From NCBI GenBank assembly GCA_002746255.1, contig NVWO01000014.1:1-45578 (forward strand): DNA of 45,578 nucleotides, written 5' to 3'. The DNA is from Rhodospirillaceae bacterium (GTDB taxonomy: Bacteria; Pseudomonadota; Alphaproteobacteria; GCA-2746255). The translations under genes and the position numbers were made by a program. Position 1 is the stretch's first letter; each line of letters opens with the position of its first letter. The notes beneath the pieces are model-generated. The model was not told the origin of the DNA and did no database searches. It was given only the letters and a program-made list of their open reading frames with translations. Positions 8,181 through 15,694 of this stretch are shown here, piece by piece.

Positions 8181-8220
8181 GCTGGAAGAAAAATAGCTGG
8201 AAGAAAAATGGCCGGAAGGA
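8181..8220 (+). repeat. 15-bp tandem repeat forming the fdxA leader
   Basis: GCTGGAAGAAAAATA (8181-8195), GCTGGAAGAAAAATG (8196-8210) and a diverged third partial copy GCCGGAAGGA (8211-8220). The third copy supplies the ribosome-binding sequence of fdxA. Confidence 0.9.
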
Positions 8221-8227
8221 GAGCGTA

Positions 8228-8566
8228 ATGCCTTACGTCGTCACGGAAGCCTGCATCAAGTGCAAATACACGGACTGTGTCGAGGTCTGTCCGGTTGACT
8301 GCTTCTACGAAGGGGAAAACATGCTCATCATCCATCCGGACGAATGCATCGATTGCGGTGTGTGCGAGCCGGAATGCCCGGTTGAAGCAATTATCCCCGA
8401 CAGCGAAGGGGATGCCGACAAGTGGCTGGAATTGAATACGGAATATTCAAAAATCTGGCCGAATATCACGAAGAAAAAAGATCAGCCTGCCGACGCCGAT
8501 GACTGGAAGGATGTCAAAAATAAATTCGAGACGCATTTCAGCACCAAACCAGGCGAAGGCGACTAA
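8228..8566 (+). CDS. fdxA: 7Fe (3Fe-4S/4Fe-4S) ferredoxin
   Basis: A 112-residue electron carrier closely resembling Azotobacter ferredoxin I. Nine cysteines are visible (9, 12, 17, 21, 25, 40, 43, 46, 50) in [17 protein letters not shown] and [12 protein letters not shown]. One set holds a [3Fe-4S] and the other a [4Fe-4S] cluster. The acidic C-terminal extension (WPNITKKKD...DADDW) is also typical of this type. The start ATG 8228 follows GGAAGGAGAG. It may act in redox or oxidative-stress balance; its partner enzyme is not in the window. Confidence 0.95.
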   Translation: MPYVVTEACIKCKYTDCVEVCPVDCFYEGENMLIIHPDECIDCGVCEPECPVEAIIPDSEGDADKWLELNTEYSKIWPNITKKKDQPADADDWKDVKNKFETHFSTKPGEGD

Positions 8567-8596
8567 AGACTCATCCTGCCGGAACCACCCAAGCAA

Positions 8597-8630
8597 CCGC
8601 TTGATTTTCCAGATAAAATCTGAAAAGCGG
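8597..8630 (+). terminator. Weak hairpin downstream of fdxA
   Basis: An interrupted stem (AGAT/ATCT, then TTTTC/GAAAA, then CCGC/GCGG, with two bulges) around an AAA loop, 31 bases after the fdxA stop. There is no T run, so termination here is only possible. The rest of the 221-base gap 8567-8787 shows no convincing promoter. Confidence 0.25.
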
Positions 8631-8787
8631 CACATATCCTGTCCTTTTGTCGGTTTTTGTGATATCCCGTGGCGCTTCATGTGCTGCACATCCCGGCTGG
8701 CAGCTTGGCGGTCCTGGCTGCGGGGCAGCGGTTTGCCCGCCCGCAAAGGGTTCCCGTGATGGCCAGGATTGGGGGAAATTGACGCCG

Positions 8788-9711
8788 ATGCCCAAGAAAA
8801 CGAAGCCCAAAACGAAGCCCAAAGCAAAAGCAGCGCCAAAATCCAAGCCCAGGCCGAAAGCCAAGCCGAAGGCTAAGGTGAAGCCGAAGGCTAAGGTGAA
8901 GCCGAAAGCCAAGCCGAAGGCTAAGCCAAAACCGAAACCGAAACCGAAGCCGAAAGCCAAGCCGAAAGCCAAGCCAAAGGCTAAGCCAAAACCGAAGCCG
9001 AAGGCTAAGCCCAAAGCCAAGGTGAAGCCGAAGCTCGCGCCAAAAACAAAAGCAAAGGTAAAAACAAAACCCGTGTCGAAACAAAAAACAAAAGCTGCGC
9101 CAAAAGCAGCACCGAAAGCCACGCCCAAACCAAAAATCGAGCCCAAACCAAAACCGGCGTCAAAGCCTGCGCCCAAACTAAAGCCTGCGCCCTATGGCAA
9201 GGGGGACTACGCCGTCTATCCCACCCACGGTGTCGGTAAAATCACGGCCATCGAAAAGCAGACGGTCGTTGGTCAGGAATTACAGGTCTTCGTCATTCAT
9301 TTTCCGAAAGAAAAAATGACGCTGCGGGTGCCCCTTGAAAAAGCGGAAGCCTCTGGTCTTCGCAAGCTCTCCAGTCGCGAAAAAATGCGCGGCGCGCTGA
9401 AAATTCTACGCGGAAGAGCGAGAATACGTCGCACGATGTGGAGCCGTCGGGCGCAGGAATATGAGTTGAAGATCAATTCCGGCAACCCGATTTTGATCGC
9501 CGAGGTTGTGCGGGATCTGCACCGGAATGCCGGCCAGCCGGATCAGTCCTACAGCGAGCGGCAGATCTACGAACTTGCCTTCGAACGTCTGTGCCGGGAA
9601 GTCGCTGCCGTCGAAAATCTCGACGACGAAAAAGCGGTGCAAAAAATCGAGGGCCAATTACAGGCCGACCAACCGACGCCACCACCGCCCGACCCTGCTG
9701 ACCAGGGATAA
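8788..9711 (+). CDS. carD: CarD-family transcriptional regulator with long Lys/Pro/Ala N-terminal tail
   Basis: A 307-residue protein. Residues 1-134 are almost entirely Lys, Pro and Ala in KPKAK-type repeats with very few acidic residues (one Glu near 118), like the tail of histone H1. From about 136 a canonical CarD domain begins: GKGDYAVYPTHGVGKI (the Tudor-like RNA-polymerase-interaction part), KMTLRVPLEKAEASGLRKL, then the helical DNA-facing part with RARIRRTMWSRRAQEYE and LIAEVVRDLHR. CarD proteins stabilise open promoter complexes. The ATG at 8788 has only a weak, distant ribosome site (GGGGGA). A start nearer 9190 would drop the tail, but the tail is in an open, codon-like frame with silent variation. 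Convergent with the thermonuclease gene, leaving 3 bases between them. Confidence 0.9.
   Translation: MPKKTKPKTKPKAKAAPKSKPRPKAKPKAKVKPKAKVKPKAKPKAKPKPKPKPKPKAKPKAKPKAKPKPKPKAKPKAKVKPKLAPKTKAKVKTKPVSKQKTKAAPKAAPKATPKPKIEPKPKPASKPAPKLKPAPYGKGDYAVYPTHGVGKITAIEKQTVVGQELQVFVIHFPKEKMTLRVPLEKAEASGLRKLSSREKMRGALKILRGRARIRRTMWSRRAQEYELKINSGNPILIAEVVRDLHRNAGQPDQSYSERQIYELAFERLCREVAAVENLDDEKAVQKIEGQLQADQPTPPPPDPADQG
8797..9189 (+). repeat. Low-complexity Lys/Pro/Ala-coding repeat region of carD
   Basis: Purine-rich sequence built from variants of AAGCC(G/A)AA and AAGGCTAAG. It includes two adjacent copies of an 18-bp unit (GAAGGCTAAGGTGAAGCC) near 8866-8901 and a short run of AAACCG units. Synonymous differences between units argue for selection on the protein sequence. 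Confidence 0.9.
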
Positions 9712-9714
9712 GGT

Positions 9715-10548
9715 CTATTCTTCTAGAATTTCGATCTGTTCGGGATGCGTGGCTTCGATCATCGGACCGTTAAAGCGTTTGATCCAGCCGCGCACGCGAA
9801 CGCGCTTGCCGGCATAAGCGCTGATGTCAGCGCCTTCCCGCTCGAAAACGCGACGTGCCTTCGGTGAGATGGCGATGGTGAAATCCTTGCGCCAGTCATC
9901 TCCAAAATTCAAATAACCGCGACCTTTCACGACAAGGGCCTTTCGGACCCTGCCCGTGACAAGTGCAAAACGGTTCAAGCGATCGGCAGCCCCGCCCACG
10001 TCAAGCACTCGGTAAAAAGGATGTGCCCAGATGCCGCGCTTTTCCGCGCGCGCCTTACGCTCCAGCGCCAGCATCAAGGCAATCCGCGCCCGATTGTCGG
10101 TAAAACTGTAAACGCGCGCAAGACCGCGTGACAGCATTTTTCCCTGCAACCATTCGCCATCGCTTTGGTCTTGCCCGCCCTGGTCTTGGCCGCCCCGGTC
10201 TTGGCCGCCCCGGTCTTGACCGTTTACGAAGAGATGCGCCAACAGCCGGCCGTGCCGGTCACGTTGGCGCCCAAAAAAACGCAGCTGAATTTTTCTGCCA
10301 AGGGCGAAATCGGCCAGCGCTTCCCTCGCTGCGTCCGCCAGTGGCTGGCTGGCAACGCCCGACCGCCCGAGGGAAAGCGTTGGTGCCTGAATACCCACCA
10401 GCCGGACGGCCTCCCCATTTTCCAGGATCACCGTATCCCCATCCACGACGTCGCGGACAACGCCCCATTCCACCACCCTTTCCGCAGCGGCAAGGACGGG
10501 CATGGGAAGAAAAAAAAGTAGAAAAAGAAAGCGCGCGCGCAGCCTCAT
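9715..10548 (-). CDS. Secreted thermonuclease (staphylococcal nuclease-like)
   Basis: A 277-residue protein with a signal peptide (MRLRARFLFLLFFLPMPVLA) and an SNase domain: VVDGDTVILENGEAVRLVGIQAP (catalytic Asp/Arg region), RDRHGRLLAHLF and RGLARVY, then AEKRGIWAH. The C-terminal third (about 180-277) is an extra domain of unknown role. A 15-bp tandem repeat inserts four GGQD(R/Q) units in the loop before the conserved WLQGKMLSRGLARVY segment. The ATG 10548 start is chosen for the signal peptide; the reading frame extends further upstream without support. Likely degrades nucleic acids in the periplasm or medium. Confidence 0.88.
   Translation of the reverse strand: MRLRARFLFLLFFLPMPVLAAAERVVEWGVVRDVVDGDTVILENGEAVRLVGIQAPTLSLGRSGVASQPLADAAREALADFALGRKIQLRFFGRQRDRHGRLLAHLFVNGQDRGGQDRGGQDQGGQDQSDGEWLQGKMLSRGLARVYSFTDNRARIALMLALERKARAEKRGIWAHPFYRVLDVGGAADRLNRFALVTGRVRKALVVKGRGYLNFGDDWRKDFTIAISPKARRVFEREGADISAYAGKRVRVRGWIKRFNGPMIEATHPEQIEILEE
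10166..10225 (-). repeat. Four 15-bp tandem repeats in the thermonuclease gene
   Basis: Units at 10166-10180, 10181-10195, 10196-10210 and 10211-10225 (the last diverged), each containing GGTCTTG. They encode GGQDR/GGQDQ pentapeptides. The period keeps the frame. Confidence 0.9.
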
Positions 10549-10642
10549 TTTGATGAGTATAGCAAGCCAACGGCTTTGTGCCGCGCGCCGCGTTGCGATA
10601 CGCTTTCCGCTCGATCCATAAGATTCAAAGGCTGAAAGAGCG

Positions 10643-11590
10643 ATGCTGCGAAAACGCCTCTTCCCAGAAATTGAGCCCCGGAAAACGGGGATGCTGCCTC
10701 TGGACCACGGGCATCGCATGTATTGGGAAACCGCCGGCCAGGCGAACGGGATTCCCGTTCTTTTTCTACACGGTGGCCCAGGATCGGGCATTTCACCGGC
10801 CAGTCGTCGCTTCTTTCGTCCCAGCCACTACCAGATTGTCCTTTTCGACCAGCGCGGCGCCGGCAGATCGACTCCAAAAACATCACTTCTGGCAAACACG
10901 ACCCGCCATCTTGTCCGCGACATCGAAAAATTACGCCGATATTTGGGAATCGAACGCTGGCTGCTTTTCGGTGGCTCATGGGGAAGCACGCTGGCGCTTG
11001 CCTATGGCCAGGCGCATCCCCAACGCGTCCTTGGCTTCATCCTGCGCGGCATCTTCCTTGGCCGGGCGAGGGAAATTGACTGGTTCCTTCACGGCATGGA
11101 AAATTTTTGCCCCGAAGCGGGACGCGCTTTTCATGAATTCCTGCCCGAGAAGGAACGCGGGACGCGCCTGAAGTCCTATCTCCGTCGGCTGAAGCATCCA
11201 GACCCGGCAGTCCATTTTCCGGCCGCCGCCGCCTGGAACGCGTATGAGCGCGCCTGCGTCAGCCTGCTGCCATCGCCCGCACCACGGCGGCGGGAAACAA
11301 CCCAGGCCCAGCTCGCCATCGCCCGGATCGAAGCCCACTACATGGCCCACAACATGTTCCTGAAGGAAAACACGCTGCTCGATCATCTGGACCGCATCGC
11401 CCACCTGCCGGCGACGATCGTCCAGGGCCGCTATGACCTTATTTGCCCGGCCCACACGGCCGACACGCTGGCGAGACGCTGGCCGAAGGCAACCTACCGG
11501 GTGGTGGAAGACGCCGGTCACACCGCCTTCGAACCCGGCATTCAGGCCGCCCTTGTGCAGGCGACGGAGGCCTTTGCAGGAAGGGGTTGA
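10643..11590 (+). CDS. pip: Proline iminopeptidase (alpha/beta hydrolase)
   Basis: A 315-residue serine peptidase releasing N-terminal proline. Seen: oxyanion motif LFLHGGPGSG (about 40-49), FDQRGAGRS (68-76), nucleophile elbow GGSWGS with Ser112, acid in GRYDLICP and His in DAGHTAFEPG. These match the S33 prolyl aminopeptidase family closely over its full length. The ATG at 10643 follows GAAAGAGCG. Cytoplasmic (no signal peptide). Divergent from the thermonuclease with a 94-base gap; the PagL-like gene follows after 82 bases. Confidence 0.92.
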   Translation: MLRKRLFPEIEPRKTGMLPLDHGHRMYWETAGQANGIPVLFLHGGPGSGISPASRRFFRPSHYQIVLFDQRGAGRSTPKTSLLANTTRHLVRDIEKLRRYLGIERWLLFGGSWGSTLALAYGQAHPQRVLGFILRGIFLGRAREIDWFLHGMENFCPEAGRAFHEFLPEKERGTRLKSYLRRLKHPDPAVHFPAAAAWNAYERACVSLLPSPAPRRRETTQAQLAIARIEAHYMAHNMFLKENTLLDHLDRIAHLPATIVQGRYDLICPAHTADTLARRWPKATYRVVEDAGHTAFEPGIQAALVQATEAFAGRG

Positions 11591-11672
11591 AAAACCAGCG
11601 CAAAAGGCTTGCGTATCCGGCTCATTCCCGAAACAATCCAGAAAAATTCGTCTTCTTTGGGCTGGAAATTCT

Positions 11673-12245
11673 ATGCCATTACGCACCCGTCTTCGCGCCC
11701 CCCGTCTTCGCAGCTTTGGCTCTGGCTTTAGCTGGGGCCTCGCATTGCTTGGCCTTGTCTTTCTTGGCCCCCGCGAAAGCCAGGCCCAGATCTTTAAGGC
11801 CGTCGATAACGAACCGGCCTTCCTTGCCATCGGCCTGGGTGCCTTTGATGCACTGGACGACAAAACGGCGGGGCAGTTGCATTTCGAATATCGCTCGAAT
11901 TTACGGCTGTGGATCTTCAAGCCCCATGGCGGCATCTTCGTAACGACGGACGGCGCGGTGTACGGCTATGCGGGCTTTCGGGTCGATGTGTTTCTGGGTC
12001 GTCGCTGGGTTTTAAGCCCCAGCACCGCAATCGGCATCTTTGAAGAAGGCAGCGGCAGGGACCTGGGCAGCGCCTTGGAATTTCGCTCAGGTGTTGAACT
12101 GGCCTACCGCTTCGACGATCGCTCCAGGCTTAGCGCCGGGCTTTTTCACCTCTCAAACGCGTCCATTGGCACCCGCAATCCGGGCGAAGAATCCGTCATG
12201 CTTTTCTATGCCCTGCCAATCGACCGCTTTCTCAAGCACTGGTAA
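11673..12245 (+). CDS. PagL-like lipid A 3-O-deacylase (acyloxyacyl hydrolase family)
   Basis: A 190-residue outer-membrane beta-barrel candidate. A basic n-region and hydrophobic stretch (about 17-32) ending in ESQAQ form a signal peptide. Alternating-residue strands follow (HFEYRSNLRLW, VYGYAGFRVDVFL, SGVELAYRFD). The active-site block FHLSNASIGTRNPGEES supplies His159, Ser161 and Glu173; the His+2 and His+14 spacing equals the catalytic triad spacing known for Pseudomonas PagL (H126, S128, E140). It would remove the 3-O acyl chain from lipid A and so alter envelope permeability and immune recognition. The start ATG 11673 is set by the signal peptide. Confidence 0.85.
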   Translation: MPLRTRLRAPRLRSFGSGFSWGLALLGLVFLGPRESQAQIFKAVDNEPAFLAIGLGAFDALDDKTAGQLHFEYRSNLRLWIFKPHGGIFVTTDGAVYGYAGFRVDVFLGRRWVLSPSTAIGIFEEGSGRDLGSALEFRSGVELAYRFDDRSRLSAGLFHLSNASIGTRNPGEESVMLFYALPIDRFLKHW

Positions 12246-12293
12246 GACGGCTCTGCGCGCTGCGCGTGCCTGAGGACCGTTATGGCCAACCAA

Positions 12294-12370
12294 GCGCCCG
12301 TAGCTCAGCAGGATAGAGCACCAGATTCCTAATCTGGGGGTCGTGGGTTCGAATCCCGCCGGGCGCACCA
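12294..12370 (+). tRNA. tRNA-Arg (anticodon CCT)
   Basis: A 77-nt cloverleaf: acceptor GCGCCCG/CGGGCGC, D arm GCTCAGCAGGATAGAGC, anticodon stem CCAGA/TCTGG around TTCCTAA (anticodon CCT, reads AGG), T loop TTCGAAT, discriminator A and encoded CCA. It lies 48 bases after the PagL-like gene. No integrase or duplicated tRNA end nearby suggests it has served as an integration site. Confidence 0.97.
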
Positions 12371-12455
12371 TTTTCTTTGGTCGCGAACGGCTTGACAGCC
12401 GCGCCGATCAGCATCCTAATCGCCCTGATCTTGAGAGCTGCCAAGAACAGCCTTA

Positions 12456-12497
12456 GCGCAAAAAAGACGGCGCAAAAAAGACGGTGTAAAAAAGATG
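12456..12497 (+). repeat. Three 14-bp tandem repeats before the small lipoprotein gene
   Basis: GCGCAAAAAAGACG at 12456-12469 and 12470-12483, then a diverged copy GTGTAAAAAAGATG (12484-12497), which contains the putative start codon of the next gene. Confidence 0.9.
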
Positions 12498-12797
12498 CTG
12501 CAGAAAAAAATGGCCCTAAAAAAACAGTTTTCCAAAATTCTTTGCGGAATGCTGTTCCCAATTTTTCTGCTCGCGGCATGCCAGACGACGGAAACATCCC
12601 CGTCCGAACAGGACCAGCGCGACGAGATCATCGCGTACTGCAAGTCCTACGCGCAAAAAGAGCGCGGCCGCTTCGTAAAACGGGAAAAAGCCGCATCGAA
12701 GGGTCGCGACCGGAATCTAGGTGTAAAAGCGCGCCAATTTTTTAACCGGGCACGCATCCAATGCCTGGAGGGATACGGCCTCTCGCCTTCAGAATAG
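12495..12797 (+). CDS. Small predicted lipoprotein
   Basis: 100 residues (95 if started at ATG 12510). A basic N-terminus (KKMALKKQFSK) precedes a hydrophobic core and lipobox LLAAC, so a lipid-anchored exported protein is expected. The mature part is short and charged, with two further cysteines (SYCKSY-like EIIAYCKSY and ARIQCLEGYGLS) that could form a disulfide. No Shine-Dalgarno site is obvious for either start. I do not recognise the family. Confidence 0.6.
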   Translation: MLQKKMALKKQFSKILCGMLFPIFLLAACQTTETSPSEQDQRDEIIAYCKSYAQKERGRFVKREKAASKGRDRNLGVKARQFFNRARIQCLEGYGLSPSE

Positions 12798-12851
12798 CCG
12801 TGCCCGCCTTCAGGCCGCGCACCGAAGTCATTCCGGGCCATTTTCTTTTTT

Positions 12852-13058
12852 CTAATCGGGTGTCTTCGACCCCCGCCAAATCAGGAAAAGGCCGATCACG
12901 ACGGCCAGCACACCAACCGCAACGCCGCTCTGTGCCTTCCCCCCAAGGAAGATCCACCCCTCATGCTTGTCGAGAATGACATCGTACAAATAGCTTAAAT
13001 TGTTCACGAGCACGCCAAGGACGATAAGGGCCATGCCCTTTGTTGCATTGCTTCCCAT
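12852..13058 (-). CDS. Small two-helix membrane protein, unknown
   Basis: 68 residues with hydrophobic helices at about 8-28 (MALIVLGVLVNNLSYLYDVI) and 44-62 (SGVAVGVLAVVIGLFLIWRG) joined by a short polar loop. The ATG at 13058 has a strong ribosome site (AGAAGGAGCG), which supports a real gene. It lies between a convergent lipoprotein gene and the SixA-like gene 102 bases upstream on the same strand. Function unknown. Confidence 0.7.
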   Translation of the reverse strand: MGSNATKGMALIVLGVLVNNLSYLYDVILDKHEGWIFLGGKAQSGVAVGVLAVVIGLFLIWRGSKTPD

Positions 13059-13160
13059 TTTGAACGCTCCTTCTAAAATAATCTCCGAATAGCGAGGCTA
13101 GCCTATTTTTTGCTGCACCCACAAACACTCCGGGACAAGGGCATAAATGGATGGCGCGCC

Positions 13161-13682
13161 TTACGAAAGGTCCTGGGGCCACACAAATGCCGAGAGAGTC
13201 CCAAGGCCGGCATCGGCGTCCTGCCAATCGGCGCCGGAAAGGCCAATCACGGCAAGGCCCGCCGCCGGATGCCCCCGGCTTAAACGTTTCAATGCCTTTG
13301 GCGTTCCATCCATCACAAGCTTGCGCACAAGATGCGTGAAGCCGGGATTGTGTCCGATGACCAACGCCGAATCGACATTGGCCGGAAGACGGCGGAGACA
13401 GGCTAGAATCTGGCTTGGCGACGCAAGGTAAAGCGTCTTTAGAAAATGGACCGGCACGTCCGGGCCAAGGCCCACGCGAAGCTGCTCCCAGGTTTCGACG
13501 GCACGGCGCGCCGTCGAACAAAGCACCAAGGCCGGCCGCATGCCTTTTTTCGCCAGATGCGCCCCCATCTTCTGCGCATCGCGTTGCCCGCATTTGTTCA
13601 GGCAGCGATCAAAATCCGCACGGGGGCCACCTGTCAAATCCGACTCCCCATGGCGCAGAAGATAAAGCGTCTTTTCAGGCAT
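13161..13682 (-). CDS. SixA-like histidine phosphatase
   Basis: 173 residues of the histidine phosphatase (phosphoglycerate mutase-like) superfamily. LYLLRHGES carries the phospho-accepting His11; Arg10 and the later VIGHNPGFTHL supply the second catalytic His; STARRAVETWEQL is the expected middle motif. SixA proteins remove phosphate from phosphohistidine, for example on HPt or PTS proteins; here the target is unknown. The ATG at 13682 follows GGAAGGAAGG. The asnB stop is 16 bases upstream, so it is probably co-transcribed with asnB at the end of the polysaccharide region. Confidence 0.88.
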   Translation of the reverse strand: MPEKTLYLLRHGESDLTGGPRADFDRCLNKCGQRDAQKMGAHLAKKGMRPALVLCSTARRAVETWEQLRVGLGPDVPVHFLKTLYLASPSQILACLRRLPANVDSALVIGHNPGFTHLVRKLVMDGTPKALKRLSRGHPAAGLAVIGLSGADWQDADAGLGTLSAFVWPQDLS

Positions 13683-13698
13683 AGGCCTTCCTTCCACG

Positions 13699-15639
13699 TT
13701 ATGAGGCGCGCGTGTGATCGAGCCAGGCCTGAAACATGAGCACGTCCCAAAGAGGATACTGCCAGTTTCGCTTCCCCTGCTGATGTTCCCGCCATTTTTC
13801 CAAAATGGGCTCCGGGTCAAAGAACCCCTCATCCCGCAGACGGCCCTCTTCCAGCAAGGCCTCGCCCCAGTCCCGCAAGGGACCACGAAGCCAGGAATCA
13901 ATCGGAACGCCAAACCCCATCTTTGGCCGGTCGATGAGTTCGCCGGGAACGTAGCGGCCAAGCACTTGGCGCAACAGCCACTTCCCCTGACCATGCCGTA
14001 ATTTCATATTTCGCGGCAAACGCCAGGCGAATTCAACCACGCGATGGTCAAGAATGGGAACGCGCACCTCCAACCCAACCGCCATGCTTGCCCGGTCCAC
14101 CTTCGTCAGAATGTCGTCTGGAAGGTAGGTAACGGTATCAAGAAATTGCATCCGCTCCATGAAATCCGGGAATTCCCCCGCCAGATTTTCGTCCCATAAA
14201 ATGCCCGTCGGCTCGGTCCCCTCACGCAGGATGGACGCCGGGTTTTCCCAATGGGTCAGCAGCCGCCGGTAAAGGGCATCGCAATTCGAAAGGGCTAGCA
14301 AATCCGCAAGCTTGTGCAGCTTGTCCCCAGCCTGGCGCGGACGCAGACGAGACGGCAACACGCCAAACAGACGGCTCCAGTCCGCCGGTGAAACCGCACG
14401 AAGCATCGCCGCCGCGCCATGGCGGAGCGGCAAGGGCAGGAACTCCAGCTTGCGCCAAAGCGCTTCCGCCCAGAAATACCGGTTGTAGCCTGCAAAAAGC
14501 TCGTCACCGCCATCGCCGGAAAGGGCAACCGTCACATGCTGCCGGGTCAGCTCTGAAACAAGGAAGGTCGGGATCTGCGAGGAATCGGAAAAGGGTTCGT
14601 CATAAATCTGTGGAAGTTTTGGAATAACCTCCAGGGCGTCCCTCGGCGTCGCGTAAAGTTCTGTATGTTCGGTCCCAAGATGTGCCGCAACTTTTTTTGC
14701 ATCACCAGCTTCGTTATAAGCCTTCTCATGAAAACCAATCGTAAATGTGCGCACCGGGCGACGGCTTTGCGCCTGCATCAACGCTGCGATTGTCGAGGAA
14801 TCGATGCCGCCGGAAAGAAATGCGCCGAGAGGAACATCCGCAACCATCCGTTGCTTCACCGCATCACGAAGCAGCACATCGAGTTCTTCGGTCGCGTGCC
14901 CCGCGTCCATTTCCGATCGCGATGCGACCGCGTCTCCGGCAATTTCCCGCAAATTCCACCAGGTGGAAATCTCCGGCGTTCCGTTAAAGCGAAGCGTCAG
15001 CATCTTTCCCGGCTCCAGCTTAAAACTATCGCGGTAAATGCTGTGCGGGGCCGGGATATAATTGTGGCGCAAAAAGGACGTGAGCGCGTTGCGGTTCACA
15101 TCCGCACGGAAATCAGGATGGGCACGCAAAGCTTTCAGTTCGGATGCGAAGAGAAAAAGATTGCCCTGATGCGCCCAATAAAGCGGCTTGATGCCCAGCC
15201 GGTCGCGCACAAGGGTTAGCGTGCGCTCCCTGCGATCCCAGAGTGCGAAAGCAAACATGCCTACAAGGCGTTCAAGGGTGGCGGCAAGCCCCCAGGCCGC
15301 AATCGCCTCAATGAGGATTTCGGAATCGCAATGCCCACGAAAGCCAATGCCTTTTTGCGCCAGCTCGGCGCGCAATTTTTCAAAATTATAGACTTCGCCG
15401 TTATAGGAAAGCACATAACGGCCATCCCGGGATTCCATTGGTTGATGGCCAGAAGGCGAGAGGTCGAGGATTGAAAGTCGGCGGTGGGCAATGGCAACAC
15501 CGGCGGCGGCCTCAATCCAGGCGCCGTCGTCGTCGGGGCCGCGATGGCGAAGGGTGCGCGCCATACGCCGGACCGTCGCCACCAGCCGATCGGGGGGCGT
15601 CGCACGGGAAAGATCGACGAAACCCGCAATCCCACACAT
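13699..15639 (-). CDS. asnB: Asparagine synthase (glutamine-hydrolysing), envelope-cluster type
   Basis: 646 residues. The glutaminase domain begins with the nucleophile Cys2 (MCGIAGF), followed by RHRGPDD (32-38), SYNGEVYNF (79-86) and DSEILIEA. The synthetase domain has the ATP-pyrophosphatase loop SGGIDSS (276-282) and LPDDILTKVDRASMA. It makes an amide from a carboxylate using glutamine and ATP. Homologues inside polysaccharide clusters are thought to amidate sugar acids or peptides, and that is the more likely role here, given glycosyltransferases on one side. Start ATG 15639. Confidence 0.92.
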   Translation of the reverse strand: MCGIAGFVDLSRATPPDRLVATVRRMARTLRHRGPDDDGAWIEAAAGVAIAHRRLSILDLSPSGHQPMESRDGRYVLSYNGEVYNFEKLRAELAQKGIGFRGHCDSEILIEAIAAWGLAATLERLVGMFAFALWDRRERTLTLVRDRLGIKPLYWAHQGNLFLFASELKALRAHPDFRADVNRNALTSFLRHNYIPAPHSIYRDSFKLEPGKMLTLRFNGTPEISTWWNLREIAGDAVASRSEMDAGHATEELDVLLRDAVKQRMVADVPLGAFLSGGIDSSTIAALMQAQSRRPVRTFTIGFHEKAYNEAGDAKKVAAHLGTEHTELYATPRDALEVIPKLPQIYDEPFSDSSQIPTFLVSELTRQHVTVALSGDGGDELFAGYNRYFWAEALWRKLEFLPLPLRHGAAAMLRAVSPADWSRLFGVLPSRLRPRQAGDKLHKLADLLALSNCDALYRRLLTHWENPASILREGTEPTGILWDENLAGEFPDFMERMQFLDTVTYLPDDILTKVDRASMAVGLEVRVPILDHRVVEFAWRLPRNMKLRHGQGKWLLRQVLGRYVPGELIDRPKMGFGVPIDSWLRGPLRDWGEALLEEGRLRDEGFFDPEPILEKWREHQQGKRNWQYPLWDVLMFQAWLDHTRAS

Positions 15640-15694
15640 TCAACGACCCCTGTCGCCCCGCCAGAAGACACCCTGTCGCTTCAATCCACACATC

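Noticed and set aside
8181-8220. Regularly spaced repeats that might suggest a CRISPR array
   Set aside because: Units are about 15 bp, directly adjacent without unique spacers, and no cas genes are in the window.
8571-9176. Long minus-strand frame opposite the carD tail, rich in Gly, Phe and Leu
   Set aside because: It is the exact antisense of the Lys/Pro/Ala repeats; such low-complexity coding automatically opens the opposite strand. The plus strand reads into a conserved CarD domain, the minus frame into nothing recognisable.
12294-12370. tRNA-Arg(CCT) as an integration site of a mobile element
   Set aside because: No integrase, no duplicated tRNA 3' end and no mobile-element genes downstream.
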